Below are positions 27,724-34,882 of a stretch of DNA of 64,000 bases, in pieces. The notes under the pieces were generated by a model. That model did no database searches and was not told the origin of the DNA. It saw only the letters and a program-made list of their open reading frames with translations. The stretch covers positions 434,001-498,000 of the forward strand of contig CBDICN010000001.1 in NCBI GenBank assembly GCA_965277355.1, written 5' to 3'. The position numbers and the translations under genes are program-made. Position 1 is the stretch's first letter. Each line of letters begins with the position of its first letter. The DNA is from RH-AL1 sp965277355. Lineage in GTDB: Bacteria; Pseudomonadota; Alphaproteobacteria; Rhizobiales; Beijerinckiaceae.

Positions 27724-27748
27724 GCAGACGGGGCCTCGCCCCGTCTGC
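27724..27748 (+). other. Strong intercistronic hairpin
   Basis: Perfect 11-bp stem GCAGACGGGGC / GCCCCGTCTGC with loop CTC between tubulin-like gene 2 and the GTPase gene. No T-run follows (GTCGCCATTTG), so it is less a terminator than a 3'-end stabiliser or processing site that would make the upstream genes more abundant than the downstream ones. Confidence 0.6.
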
Positions 27749-27792
27749 GTCGCCATTTGAAACACACCTTCTTCAAACGAGTGGAGCGACCC

Positions 27793-28800
27793 ATGGCAAG
27801 CGCAGAGATCGTCACGCCGAAACGCAATGCCATCCCCGCGACCGTGGTCACCGGTTTTCTCGGGTCCGGAAAGACGACCCTGATCAATCGCATCCTCAGC
27901 GAGCAGCACGGCAAGAAGATCGCGGTCATCGTCAACGAGTTCGGCGAGGTCTCGATCGACGGCCAGCTTGTCATCCGCGAGGATCAGGCCGAACTCGTCG
28001 AATTCAACAATGGATGCCTGTGCTGCACCGTGCGCGGCGACCTCGTCGACACCTTGGGCCGGCTGCAGGAGCGCGCCGGTGATCTCGACGGCATCCTCAT
28101 CGAAACCACGGGTCTCGCCGATCCCGCGCCTGTCGCATCGACGTTCTTCGTCGCCGAGGAGGTCAAGGCCGGCATCAAGCTCGACGCCTTCGTCACCGTG
28201 GTCGACGCCGTGAACCTCGAGACCAACCTCGCCCAGAGCAACGAGGCGGTCGAGCAGGTCGCCTTCAGCGACATCGTCCTTATCAACAAGGTCGACCTCG
28301 TCGGCCCTGCGCAGATCGCCGCCATCGAGGCGCGCATCCGCAAGCTGAACCCGCTCGCCGTGATCCACCATACCGTCAACGCCGAGATCGACGTCGCCAA
28401 GATCATCGGTGTCGGCGCCTTCGACCTCGTGCAGAAGCTGGAGGTCGATCCGGAATTCCTGGGCGATCACGAGCACGAGCACGACGCGTCCGTGACCTCC
28501 TTCGTGCTGGAGGAGACGAGCCCGATCGACATCAACAGTTTCGTACTCTGGATGAACAAGATCGCATCCGAGCGCGGCGACGATCTCTACCGCACCAAGG
28601 GCATCTTCGACGCGCGCGGCTTCAATGAGCGTCTGGTGTTCCAGAGCGTGCGCATGCTGACCACGATGCGGCCCGACAAGCCATGGCTGACGGGGGAGCC
28701 GCGCCGTTCGCAGTTCGTGGTCATCGGCAAGAACCTCGACCGGGCGGAATTCGCAGAGGGCCTCGCGCGCTGCGTCGTGCGCCCCGCCAAGGTCGCCTGA
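27793..28800 (+). CDS. CobW/COG0523 G3E-family GTPase (metal chaperone type)
   Basis: 335 residues from ATG 27793 (GGAG at 27783). P-loop GFLGSGKTT (21-29), switch region NEFGE, metal-binding CLCC (75-78), IETTGLADP, and guanine-specificity NKVD. A His/Glu-rich run HEHEHD lies between the GTPase and CobW C-terminal domains, then a C-terminal domain ending RCVVRPAKVA. The family delivers Zn, Co, Ni or Fe to target enzymes using GTP. No metalloenzyme such as nitrile hydratase or urease is encoded nearby, so the client is unclear. It overlaps the next gene by one base. Confidence 0.93.
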   Translation: MASAEIVTPKRNAIPATVVTGFLGSGKTTLINRILSEQHGKKIAVIVNEFGEVSIDGQLVIREDQAELVEFNNGCLCCTVRGDLVDTLGRLQERAGDLDGILIETTGLADPAPVASTFFVAEEVKAGIKLDAFVTVVDAVNLETNLAQSNEAVEQVAFSDIVLINKVDLVGPAQIAAIEARIRKLNPLAVIHHTVNAEIDVAKIIGVGAFDLVQKLEVDPEFLGDHEHEHDASVTSFVLEETSPIDINSFVLWMNKIASERGDDLYRTKGIFDARGFNERLVFQSVRMLTTMRPDKPWLTGEPRRSQFVVIGKNLDRAEFAEGLARCVVRPAKVA

Positions 28801-29168
28801 TGTCGCAACCCGACCTGCCCGCAGTCCTCGATGGGGAGCCGGTCTACCGCATCCACGTGTTCTGCTGCACCAATCAGCGGCCGGACACCCATCGTCGCGG
28901 GTCCTGCGTCGGTCGCGGCTCGAAACAGCTGTGCGACTACATGTGCCGGCTCGGCATGGCGCTTGGCGCTAAGCGCGTTCGCATCAATCACGCGGGTTGC
29001 ATGAACGTGTGCGAGCACGGGCCCGTCATGGTGATCTACCCCGAAGGCGTCTGGTATCGCTACGAGACGGAAACCGACATCGAGGAGATCATGCGCTCGC
29101 ACGTCATGCGCGGCATCCGGGTCGAACGGTTGCGCCTTTCGATTGACCCGGGCACGCTTCACGCCTGA
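28800..29168 (+). CDS. Thioredoxin-like [2Fe-2S] ferredoxin
   Basis: 122 residues; ATG 28800 shares its A with the GTPase stop (TGATG). Cysteines at 22/23, 36, 67 and 71 are arranged as in thioredoxin-fold [2Fe-2S] ferredoxins: CCTNQRP, then GSCVGRGSKQL, then NHAGCMNVCEHGPVMVIYPE and the typical GVWYRYET. It would carry electrons in the cytosol. Tight coupling to a CobW GTPase suggests shared function, for example cluster or metal handling. The electron acceptor is unknown. Confidence 0.88.
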   Translation: MSQPDLPAVLDGEPVYRIHVFCCTNQRPDTHRRGSCVGRGSKQLCDYMCRLGMALGAKRVRINHAGCMNVCEHGPVMVIYPEGVWYRYETETDIEEIMRSHVMRGIRVERLRLSIDPGTLHA

Positions 29169-29240
29169 CCCCGGCACCGCGCGAGGCTCGGCGCGATCGC
29201 CGCGAAGTCCCTCGAGACCGAGCCAGAGCACTCAGCGGCA

Positions 29241-30542
29241 GTGGCGACCAAGCGAAACGACGCCGATCCGAACGCTTTCGTGTTCGAGGGCCTGCGGCAA
29301 CGCATCAACGCCCCGCTCGAGGGGCCGCCGGCTCAGCCGCATTCGCCGGACATCGGCGACCTGCAGCTACTGTGGTGGCATCACGTCGCCTCTGGTTGCT
29401 CGCAATCCGCCGATGTCGTGCTTGCCATGCTGGACGCGGTATGCCGCACGCGGATGACGGATTGGATGCCGGGAGGCATGCCGGCGGTCGGCGCTTCCTT
29501 CGCGCGACCCAACACGCTGCGCGACGATGCCAAACTCCTCGAGCTCCTGACCTGGGTTTGGCGTGTGCAACGCTCGGACAAGATAAGAGCCCGCGCCGAG
29601 AGGATCGCTGAAAGGGTGGTCCGCGACCTGGTCGTGGCCGGCGCCGGTTTCGCGTCGAGCGCCGCTGCCGAGCAGTCGGGTGACGCTTGCCCGCGCGGCG
29701 AGCCGGTTCCGCGCGACGCCACGGTCAGGGCGGATTGGAACGGCCTCATGCTCGTCGCGCTGCTCGAGGCCGGCAGTGTCCTGGAGCGTCGTGACTGGCT
29801 CGGCTTGACGATGAAGATGTTCGACGCGCTCGTCACGCGGCTCGCGGCCGGTCCGGTGCTTCATCATAATGTCTTCGGCGATGACGTCGGCGAGCCGGGC
29901 CGCCAGGATGATTACGCTTCGATGATCCGCGCCGCGATGCGCCTTTTCACGGCCTTCGGACGGCCGCGGTATCTGGCGCAAGCCGAGACATGGGCCGCGA
30001 CGCTCGAGGCTCAGTTCTGGACCGACGATGCGGGATACGGCGCGACCTCCGCGCGGGCGCTTGCCCTTCGACGCGATTCCGAGGCGACCGACGAAAACGC
30101 CATGTCCGACAATGTCCGGATGATCAATGTTTTGGTTCGGTTGCACGATTTGACCGGCAGGGAGCACTACCGACAGCGGGCGCAGCGATTGGCCGACCTG
30201 ATCGGCGGTCACGGCCGAACAGCGCTCGTGCCGGCAGCGGCCGTCGCGGCGCTGGTCACCTGCGCCACGCGCGTGACGATCAAAGTCTCGGGCAAACCGA
30301 GGGATCCGGACACACGAGCGTTGATGCGTGCGGCCTTGGACTATGGCTTGCCCGACCGGCTAGTGCTTGGCCCCGGGGCCGGCGAGCGGCCACGGGATCA
30401 GCTGCCGGCAGCGGTGGAGATTGTCGTCGGCACGACGCGCCTCCCGGCGATGGGCTTGGATGCGATGCTTGGCTTTTCCGCACCAGGCGGCTTGCATCAA
30501 GCGCTTCTTCGATCATTTGCGCCAGGAAGCGGCCCACCATGA
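29241..30542 (+). CDS. YyaL/spermatogenesis-associated-protein-20-like protein lacking the thioredoxin domain
   Basis: 433 residues; the only start before a stop in frame is GTG 29241. The sequence follows the six-hairpin C-terminal part of YyaL-type proteins: a region WMPGGMPAVGASFARPNTLRDD where family members have GGFHRY...WLVPHFEKML, and RDATVRADWNGLMLVALLEAG matching the D-K-x-LTAWNGLMI segment. The N-terminal DUF255 thioredoxin domain with its Cys pair is absent, and the hairpin motifs are divergent, so it may be a binding protein and not an enzyme. It ends operon 1; the promoter of operon 2 begins 90 bases later. Confidence 0.65.
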   Translation: MATKRNDADPNAFVFEGLRQRINAPLEGPPAQPHSPDIGDLQLLWWHHVASGCSQSADVVLAMLDAVCRTRMTDWMPGGMPAVGASFARPNTLRDDAKLLELLTWVWRVQRSDKIRARAERIAERVVRDLVVAGAGFASSAAAEQSGDACPRGEPVPRDATVRADWNGLMLVALLEAGSVLERRDWLGLTMKMFDALVTRLAAGPVLHHNVFGDDVGEPGRQDDYASMIRAAMRLFTAFGRPRYLAQAETWAATLEAQFWTDDAGYGATSARALALRRDSEATDENAMSDNVRMINVLVRLHDLTGREHYRQRAQRLADLIGGHGRTALVPAAAVAALVTCATRVTIKVSGKPRDPDTRALMRAALDYGLPDRLVLGPGAGERPRDQLPAAVEIVVGTTRLPAMGLDAMLGFSAPGGLHQALLRSFAPGSGPP

Positions 30543-30631
30543 CGAGTGCCGGCCGTGAATGGTCAGCCTACCGATCGAGTATCCGCGATCAGTCGCAGTT
30601 CGATGCTCCGGGATTGCTCCGGGTGGGTCGG

Positions 30632-30659
30632 TTGACAAGGGAAATACGCGGGGTAGGCT
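30632..30659 (+). promoter_or_regulatory. Promoter of tubulin-like operon 2
   Basis: TTGACA (30632-30637), 16-base spacer, TAGGCT (30654-30659), start expected near 30666. The distance from the -35 box to the first GGC hairpin is 35 bases, identical to the promoter at 23871. Confidence 0.6.
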
Positions 30660-30666
30660 GTTAATC

Positions 30667-30699
30667 GGCAGCAGAGCCAGTCTTCGCGGCATCAAAGCC
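30667..30699 (+). promoter_or_regulatory. Tandem hexaloop mini-hairpins, candidate ANTAR (AmiR) target, leader 2
   Basis: GGC-AGCAGA-GCC at 30667-30678 and GGC-ATCAAA-GCC at 30688-30699, the second overlapping the terminator 5' arm at 30694. Same order, same loop pattern (A1, C3, A4) and same start relative to the promoter as leader 1, although the surrounding sequence differs. That is the main reason to take the 3-bp stems seriously. Confidence 0.5.
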
Positions 30700-30747
30700 C
30701 TCGTTCCATTCGCTATTTGCGGATGACGAGGGCTTTCGTCGTTTGGC
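30694..30747 (+). terminator. Leader terminator/attenuator of tubulin-like operon 2
   Basis: Perfect 10-bp stem AAAGCCCTCG (30694-30703) with CGAGGGCTTT (30727-30736) and an inner 7-bp hairpin CATTCGC/GCGGATG (30707-30725), followed by CGTCGTTTGG, a poor T-run. The AAAGCCCyCGTTC arm is shared with leader 1. Between it and the first gene lie about 180 bases with no gene. Confidence 0.7.
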
Positions 30748-30920
30748 ATCGGGTTTTGTCGTTCTTGAATCGCTCGTCATGCGCATAGATGGTGACAGTT
30801 TGGGTCTAAACCTTGCTTGCAGGGCTAATGCGGGATTCTCGCTCTTCTTCGGTGACGGTCGATAGACCGCCTGTGAAAAGGCGTTGTACCTCGCGAGACG
30901 TCAGATGGGTGAGGTGAAGC

Positions 30921-31010
30921 ATGACAATGCGATCGTTCGTGCGACCTGGTGATGTCGATCAAACAGATGTCGGCGCGCAATCACGGAGCGCCGACAGCGA
31001 TGGGCGATGA
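30921..31010 (+). CDS. Possible 29-residue upstream peptide
   Basis: ATG 30921 has a good ribosome site (GAGGTG at 30911). The frame runs 29 codons and ends in TGA 31008-31010, just past the ATG 31000 of the next small gene in another frame. It could couple translation of that gene; no product function can be proposed. Confidence 0.3.
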   Translation: MTMRSFVRPGDVDQTDVGAQSRSADSDGR

Positions 31011-31215
31011 CAAGATCATCAGTCTGCAGCAGCGGATGGCACAGGCCCAAGCCAGCAAGCCAGCCCGACCGGTCGACCTGAACACGGCCAGGGTACGCGA
31101 TCTCTCGGTCAAGGCCGTCATCTACCCGCAAACCATTTTGCCGAGCGAGGCGCAGGAATTGGGCGCCGCGATCCTCTACCACCTGAAGAAGTACTACCCG
31201 ACGATCGACGAATGA
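31000..31215 (+). CDS. Small uncharacterised protein, operon 2
   Basis: 71 residues from ATG 31000, which has GGAG at 30985-30988; ATG 30952 would add 16 residues but has no ribosome site. The sequence is MGDDKIISLQQRMAQAQAS, then a Pro/Ala linker, then an ordered C-terminal half with IYPQTILPSEAQELGAA and LKKYYPTIDE. No known domain. It lies 110 bases before tubulin-like gene 3, mirroring the small gene in operon 1, though the two small proteins are not alike. Confidence 0.6.
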   Translation: MGDDKIISLQQRMAQAQASKPARPVDLNTARVRDLSVKAVIYPQTILPSEAQELGAAILYHLKKYYPTIDE

Positions 31216-31325
31216 ATTCGATGAATCCGAACTGGTGTTGAACGGGCGCAGCGCGAGCCCGCCGGATGAGCGCTTCACCGATCCGCGACGCGAACGCGCC
31301 GCCAGACTAAGTAGGAGTCAAGCAG

Positions 31326-32936
31326 ATGACGTCATCGACCGAGAAAGCGAATGGTGAGGCTCCCGACGCGCCGTGCATGCACGTCATCGGCATCGGGCGG
31401 ACCGGGGCCGTCTACGTCGAGGCGCTCCTGAGGACCGGCGAGGTGGAGGACCTTCTCGCCGATCCGCGTGCGACTTTCGCCGCCCTCGTCGTCGACATTG
31501 GCGATGATGACATGTCGCTCGCGCAAGACTACGGCGTCTCATTCTCCAAGCGGCTCGAATCCCGCGGCATCCCGACCGATCGTTTCCTGTTTCAGTCGAT
31601 CGTCCTCGATACGCCATCGGCAGACAGCCTTTACGAGATGCTGAGCCATACGCCGGACTTCCTCAAGCAAGAGGGCGGCAAGGGCGAGGCTTCGGGGTTC
31701 GAGCCCTACGTTTCGAAGACGGCGACCATTCCAAAGCCGGGCGAGCATTTTCCGCGCGCGATCGCCAAGGCGATCTACACAGGCGCCTATCATGCCGGCG
31801 AGCGCCCGATGAACGTGGCGCTCGACGCCTTCGTCGCCCAGGTCAAGAAGGCGACGCTGCCCTCGATCGTCGCCGTCTGCTTCAGCGTGGCCGGCGGCAC
31901 CGGCAGCGGGATCGTCGTCGATCTCGCGCGGCATCTCTCCGCCAAGCTGAGCGGCGATGTCCCGTTGATCGGTGTCGGACAGCTGTCGCATACCGGCGAC
32001 CCGGAGACCTACAAGGACAGCGCGGCGCTCTACACCACCCTCAATGACATCGACTGCATGCTCGACGACGACAAGAACTCGGCGATCGTCGCCGCCTACG
32101 GCGATCACTATCGCAGCCCGTTCACCGGCGGCTTCTTCATCGTCAACCCCGAGCAGAGCTGGCAGCGGCTGACCGCCTACACCACCACCGGCGAGGCGCG
32201 CGTTCGCCAAGCCATCAAGGAGATGGTGACCAACCGTTTCGTCGCGGATTCTTTCATGCGCTGGTGCGTGTCGAACAAGAGCCACGATCTGCGGAAGATC
32301 TTGCGGCCTGCCGGACGGACCGACGATTCGCACGAGACCACCGCCAGCAGGTCGCGCAACTGGACGATGTTCGACGTCGCCAAGCTGACCCATCCCGGTG
32401 TTCAGGTGCTGCCCGGCGAGGCGCCCTCCAAGTGGGAAGCGGTGATCGCGCAATGGATCGACTTCACGCCGAAGTACGACGGTTTGAGGGACGATTTCAA
32501 GACGGATTTCGCCCACGTCGCGGTGTACGGCTCTCGCAACATGGCCCAGGAGACGTTGATCGGCGGTTTCAAGGACGTGATGAAGTCGCGCTACCTGCTC
32601 GACGCGTCCGCCGACCTTCCCATTTCCGTGACCGAATTCTTCGACACCTTGACGGCCTACGCCAATGTTGTCCTGCTCGGCGTGGCGAAGACCGATCTCC
32701 AAGCCTTCTGGGCCGGTCAGAAAACTTTCCAGGCATTGTCCGGCGAGAACAAGCTCGCAGAGCACTCCTGGCTGATCGACGTCGGACCTATGCTGTCCGA
32801 TCCCTCCGTCCGCTTCGACGGACTCCCAAGCCAGTGCCAAACGGCCATCGTCGTCCCGTTGGAAGAGGTGCGCGGCGACAATCCCCCTCCGCCCAACCGC
32901 AAGGCCGATGTCGCGGCGTCGGTGCCGGCGCATTAA
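31326..32936 (+). CDS. Tubulin/FtsZ-superfamily-like GTPase 3
   Basis: 536 residues; ATG 31326 with AGGAG 8 bases upstream. Very close paralogue of the protein at 25972 throughout (HVIGIGRTGAVYVEALLR at 19-36; intact GGTGSG at 190-195; ALYTTLNDIDCMLDD; LTHPGVQVLPGEAPSKWE). Main differences are residues 95-130, the 330-345 loop, and a shorter tail ending PPPPNRKADVAASVPAH. Two near-identical GTPase-competent forms plus one altered form recall heteromeric systems such as alpha/beta tubulin or BtubA/B, but assembly is unproven. It has its own promoter and attenuator. Confidence 0.78.
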   Translation: MTSSTEKANGEAPDAPCMHVIGIGRTGAVYVEALLRTGEVEDLLADPRATFAALVVDIGDDDMSLAQDYGVSFSKRLESRGIPTDRFLFQSIVLDTPSADSLYEMLSHTPDFLKQEGGKGEASGFEPYVSKTATIPKPGEHFPRAIAKAIYTGAYHAGERPMNVALDAFVAQVKKATLPSIVAVCFSVAGGTGSGIVVDLARHLSAKLSGDVPLIGVGQLSHTGDPETYKDSAALYTTLNDIDCMLDDDKNSAIVAAYGDHYRSPFTGGFFIVNPEQSWQRLTAYTTTGEARVRQAIKEMVTNRFVADSFMRWCVSNKSHDLRKILRPAGRTDDSHETTASRSRNWTMFDVAKLTHPGVQVLPGEAPSKWEAVIAQWIDFTPKYDGLRDDFKTDFAHVAVYGSRNMAQETLIGGFKDVMKSRYLLDASADLPISVTEFFDTLTAYANVVLLGVAKTDLQAFWAGQKTFQALSGENKLAEHSWLIDVGPMLSDPSVRFDGLPSQCQTAIVVPLEEVRGDNPPPPNRKADVAASVPAH

Positions 32937-32943
32937 CGGCGAT

Positions 32944-32989
32944 CCCGGCAAGTGGACGGCGAAGCCCGTCGGGTATGGGTTTTGCCGGG
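32944..32989 (+). terminator. Possible stem-loop after tubulin-like gene 3
   Basis: CCCGGCAA (32944-32951) can pair with TTGCCGGG (32982-32989), with a short inner GACGG/CCGTC hairpin. No T-run follows, so termination is uncertain. The remaining bases up to aidB show nothing else. Confidence 0.3.
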
Positions 32990-33162
32990 TTCCGCAGCCT
33001 GCGTCATGGGGTGCGTGAGGTCTCGCATTGACCTGCGGTCGGTCTGTCGCGGATGAAACGACGTTCGTCTCGGTCTTGAGGTCGCGACGGTGCTTGACGA
33101 TCCGATCCGATGTCCGAATATCGGCTGGTCGCTCCTTGCACTGGAGCGCCGGAGACCTCGCG

Positions 33163-34863
33163 ATGATCTTCCGTCCGACCCCACCAGGCCGGATCGCCAA
33201 CTCCGCAGAGGCCTCGTCGCGTGCCGTCGTCGCCGCACCGACGTCGGTGCTTCGAACCCACGACGTCACCAACCAGCCGAGCGCGCTCGGCGGCATCAAC
33301 CTTTATCTCCGCGACCGCGCGCTGCGCGAGGCGGTCGTCCGCGAGGCCGGCGAGTGGCTCGACGGCCGCTGCGAGGCGCTCGGCGCCGCCGCGGGATCGG
33401 ACGAGGTTCTCGCCTTGGGCGAGGACGCCAACCGCAACCGGCCCGAACTCGTCGGTTTCGATCGCTTCGGCCGGCGCCTCGACGAAGTACGCTTCCACCC
33501 GAGCTACCATGCGCTGATGGCGCTCGCGATGGAGCACGGCATTCATGATGTCGCCTGGGTCGAGCGGCGTGCCGGCCGCCACGTCGCCCACGCCGCGCTG
33601 CTCGCCATCTTCACGCAGGCCGAGGCCGGCACGATGTGCCCGATGAACATGACCTACGCCGCCGTCCCGGCGCTGCGGACGGACCCCGACGCGACCGCAC
33701 TCTGGCTCGCGAGGCTGCTTGGCGGCCGTTACGATCCCGCCTTGCGCCCGATCGCCGACAAGAGCGGGCTCACGCTCGGCATGGCGATGACCGAGAAGCA
33801 GGGCGGCAGCGACGTGCGCGCCAACACGACGCGCGCGATCCCAATCGGCGGCCGGGACTATAGGCTGAACGGCCATAAGTGGTTCTGCTCGGCGCCGATG
33901 AGCGACGGCTTCCTCACCCTTGCGCAGGCCGACGGCGGCCTGAGCTGCTTCCTGGTCCCGCGCATCACCCCGGATGCGCAGCGCAACGCCATCAGGCTGA
34001 TGCGGCTCAAGGACAAGCTCGGCAATTGCTCGAACGCTTCTGCCGAGATCGAGTACGAGGACGCGTTCGCGACGAGGCTCGGCGCGGAAGGGGCGGGCGT
34101 TAAGACGATCATCGAGATGGTCCACCACACCCGGCTCGGCACCATCGCCGGCACGCTCGGCATCATGCGTATGGCGCTGGCGCAGGCCGTTTATCACGCC
34201 GAGGAACGCCGCGCCTTCCAGAAGGCGCTGATCGACCAGCCGGCGATGGCCGGCGTGCTCGCCGACCTCGCGGTAGAATACGAGGCGGCGGTCGTTCTCG
34301 TCATGACCGTCGCGCGCGGCTTCGAGGCCGAGGACGAAAGCGGTCGCGCCTTCGCCCGGCTCGCGGTGGCGCTGGGCAAGTACTGGTTGACGAAGCGGTG
34401 TGCCACCTTCGTCGTCGAATGCATGGAGTGCCTCGGGGGCGGCGGCTACATCGAGGAATCGATGCTCCCGCGCCTCTACCGGGAGGCGCCGCTTAACGCG
34501 ATCTGGGAAGGATCGGGCAACGTCATCGCGCTCGACGTGCTGCGCACGTTGCGCAAGGAGCCGGCGGCGCTGGCGGCCTATGCCGCCGAGATCGAGCGTG
34601 CCGGCGGTGCGCATGCCGGCTTCGACAAGGCCGCCCGTGCCGTTCTCGTCATGGCTCGCGCGCCATGCCGGGAGGATCAGGCGCGGCGGCTGGTCGAACG
34701 CCTCGCCGTGGTGCTGCAAGGCGCCCTCCTGCTGCGCCACGCGTCCGCGGCCGTATCCGACGCCTTCTGCGGTACGCGCCTCGGCGCCGACGGCGGCACA
34801 ACCTTCGGAGCGGCGACCGGCCTCGACGTACCGGCGATCCTCGACCGGCAGCGTTGGCGGTGA
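33163..34863 (+). CDS. aidB: AidB-type acyl-CoA dehydrogenase-like flavoprotein
   Basis: 566 residues from ATG 33163 (GGAG at 33151); the frame is open 45 codons further without domain content. Acyl-CoA dehydrogenase fold with the long AidB-specific N- and C-terminal parts: CPMNMTYAAVPAL, MTEKQGGSDVRANTT, MVHHTRLGTIAGTLGIMR, ECLGGGGYIEESMLPRLYREAPLNAIWEGSGNV. E. coli AidB binds DNA and FAD and is induced by alkylation damage. No ada-like gene is nearby, so regulation is not shown. Convergent with the carboxypeptidase gene. Confidence 0.93.
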   Translation: MIFRPTPPGRIANSAEASSRAVVAAPTSVLRTHDVTNQPSALGGINLYLRDRALREAVVREAGEWLDGRCEALGAAAGSDEVLALGEDANRNRPELVGFDRFGRRLDEVRFHPSYHALMALAMEHGIHDVAWVERRAGRHVAHAALLAIFTQAEAGTMCPMNMTYAAVPALRTDPDATALWLARLLGGRYDPALRPIADKSGLTLGMAMTEKQGGSDVRANTTRAIPIGGRDYRLNGHKWFCSAPMSDGFLTLAQADGGLSCFLVPRITPDAQRNAIRLMRLKDKLGNCSNASAEIEYEDAFATRLGAEGAGVKTIIEMVHHTRLGTIAGTLGIMRMALAQAVYHAEERRAFQKALIDQPAMAGVLADLAVEYEAAVVLVMTVARGFEAEDESGRAFARLAVALGKYWLTKRCATFVVECMECLGGGGYIEESMLPRLYREAPLNAIWEGSGNVIALDVLRTLRKEPAALAAYAAEIERAGGAHAGFDKAARAVLVMARAPCREDQARRLVERLAVVLQGALLLRHASAAVSDAFCGTRLGADGGTTFGAATGLDVPAILDRQRWR

Positions 34864-34882
34864 TCGCGACCTGCGAGGATCG

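Noticed and set aside
25981..28482. 833-residue open frame on the minus strand opposite tubulin-like gene 2 and the GTPase gene
   Set aside because: It mirrors two well-supported plus-strand genes, has Asp/Arg/His-rich shadow composition and no domain. High GC keeps antisense frames open.
27793..28800. CobW protein as nitrile hydratase activator
   Set aside because: No nitrile hydratase alpha or beta subunit in the window, and the amidase is AmiE-type, not the amidase-signature enzyme usually found with nitrile hydratase.
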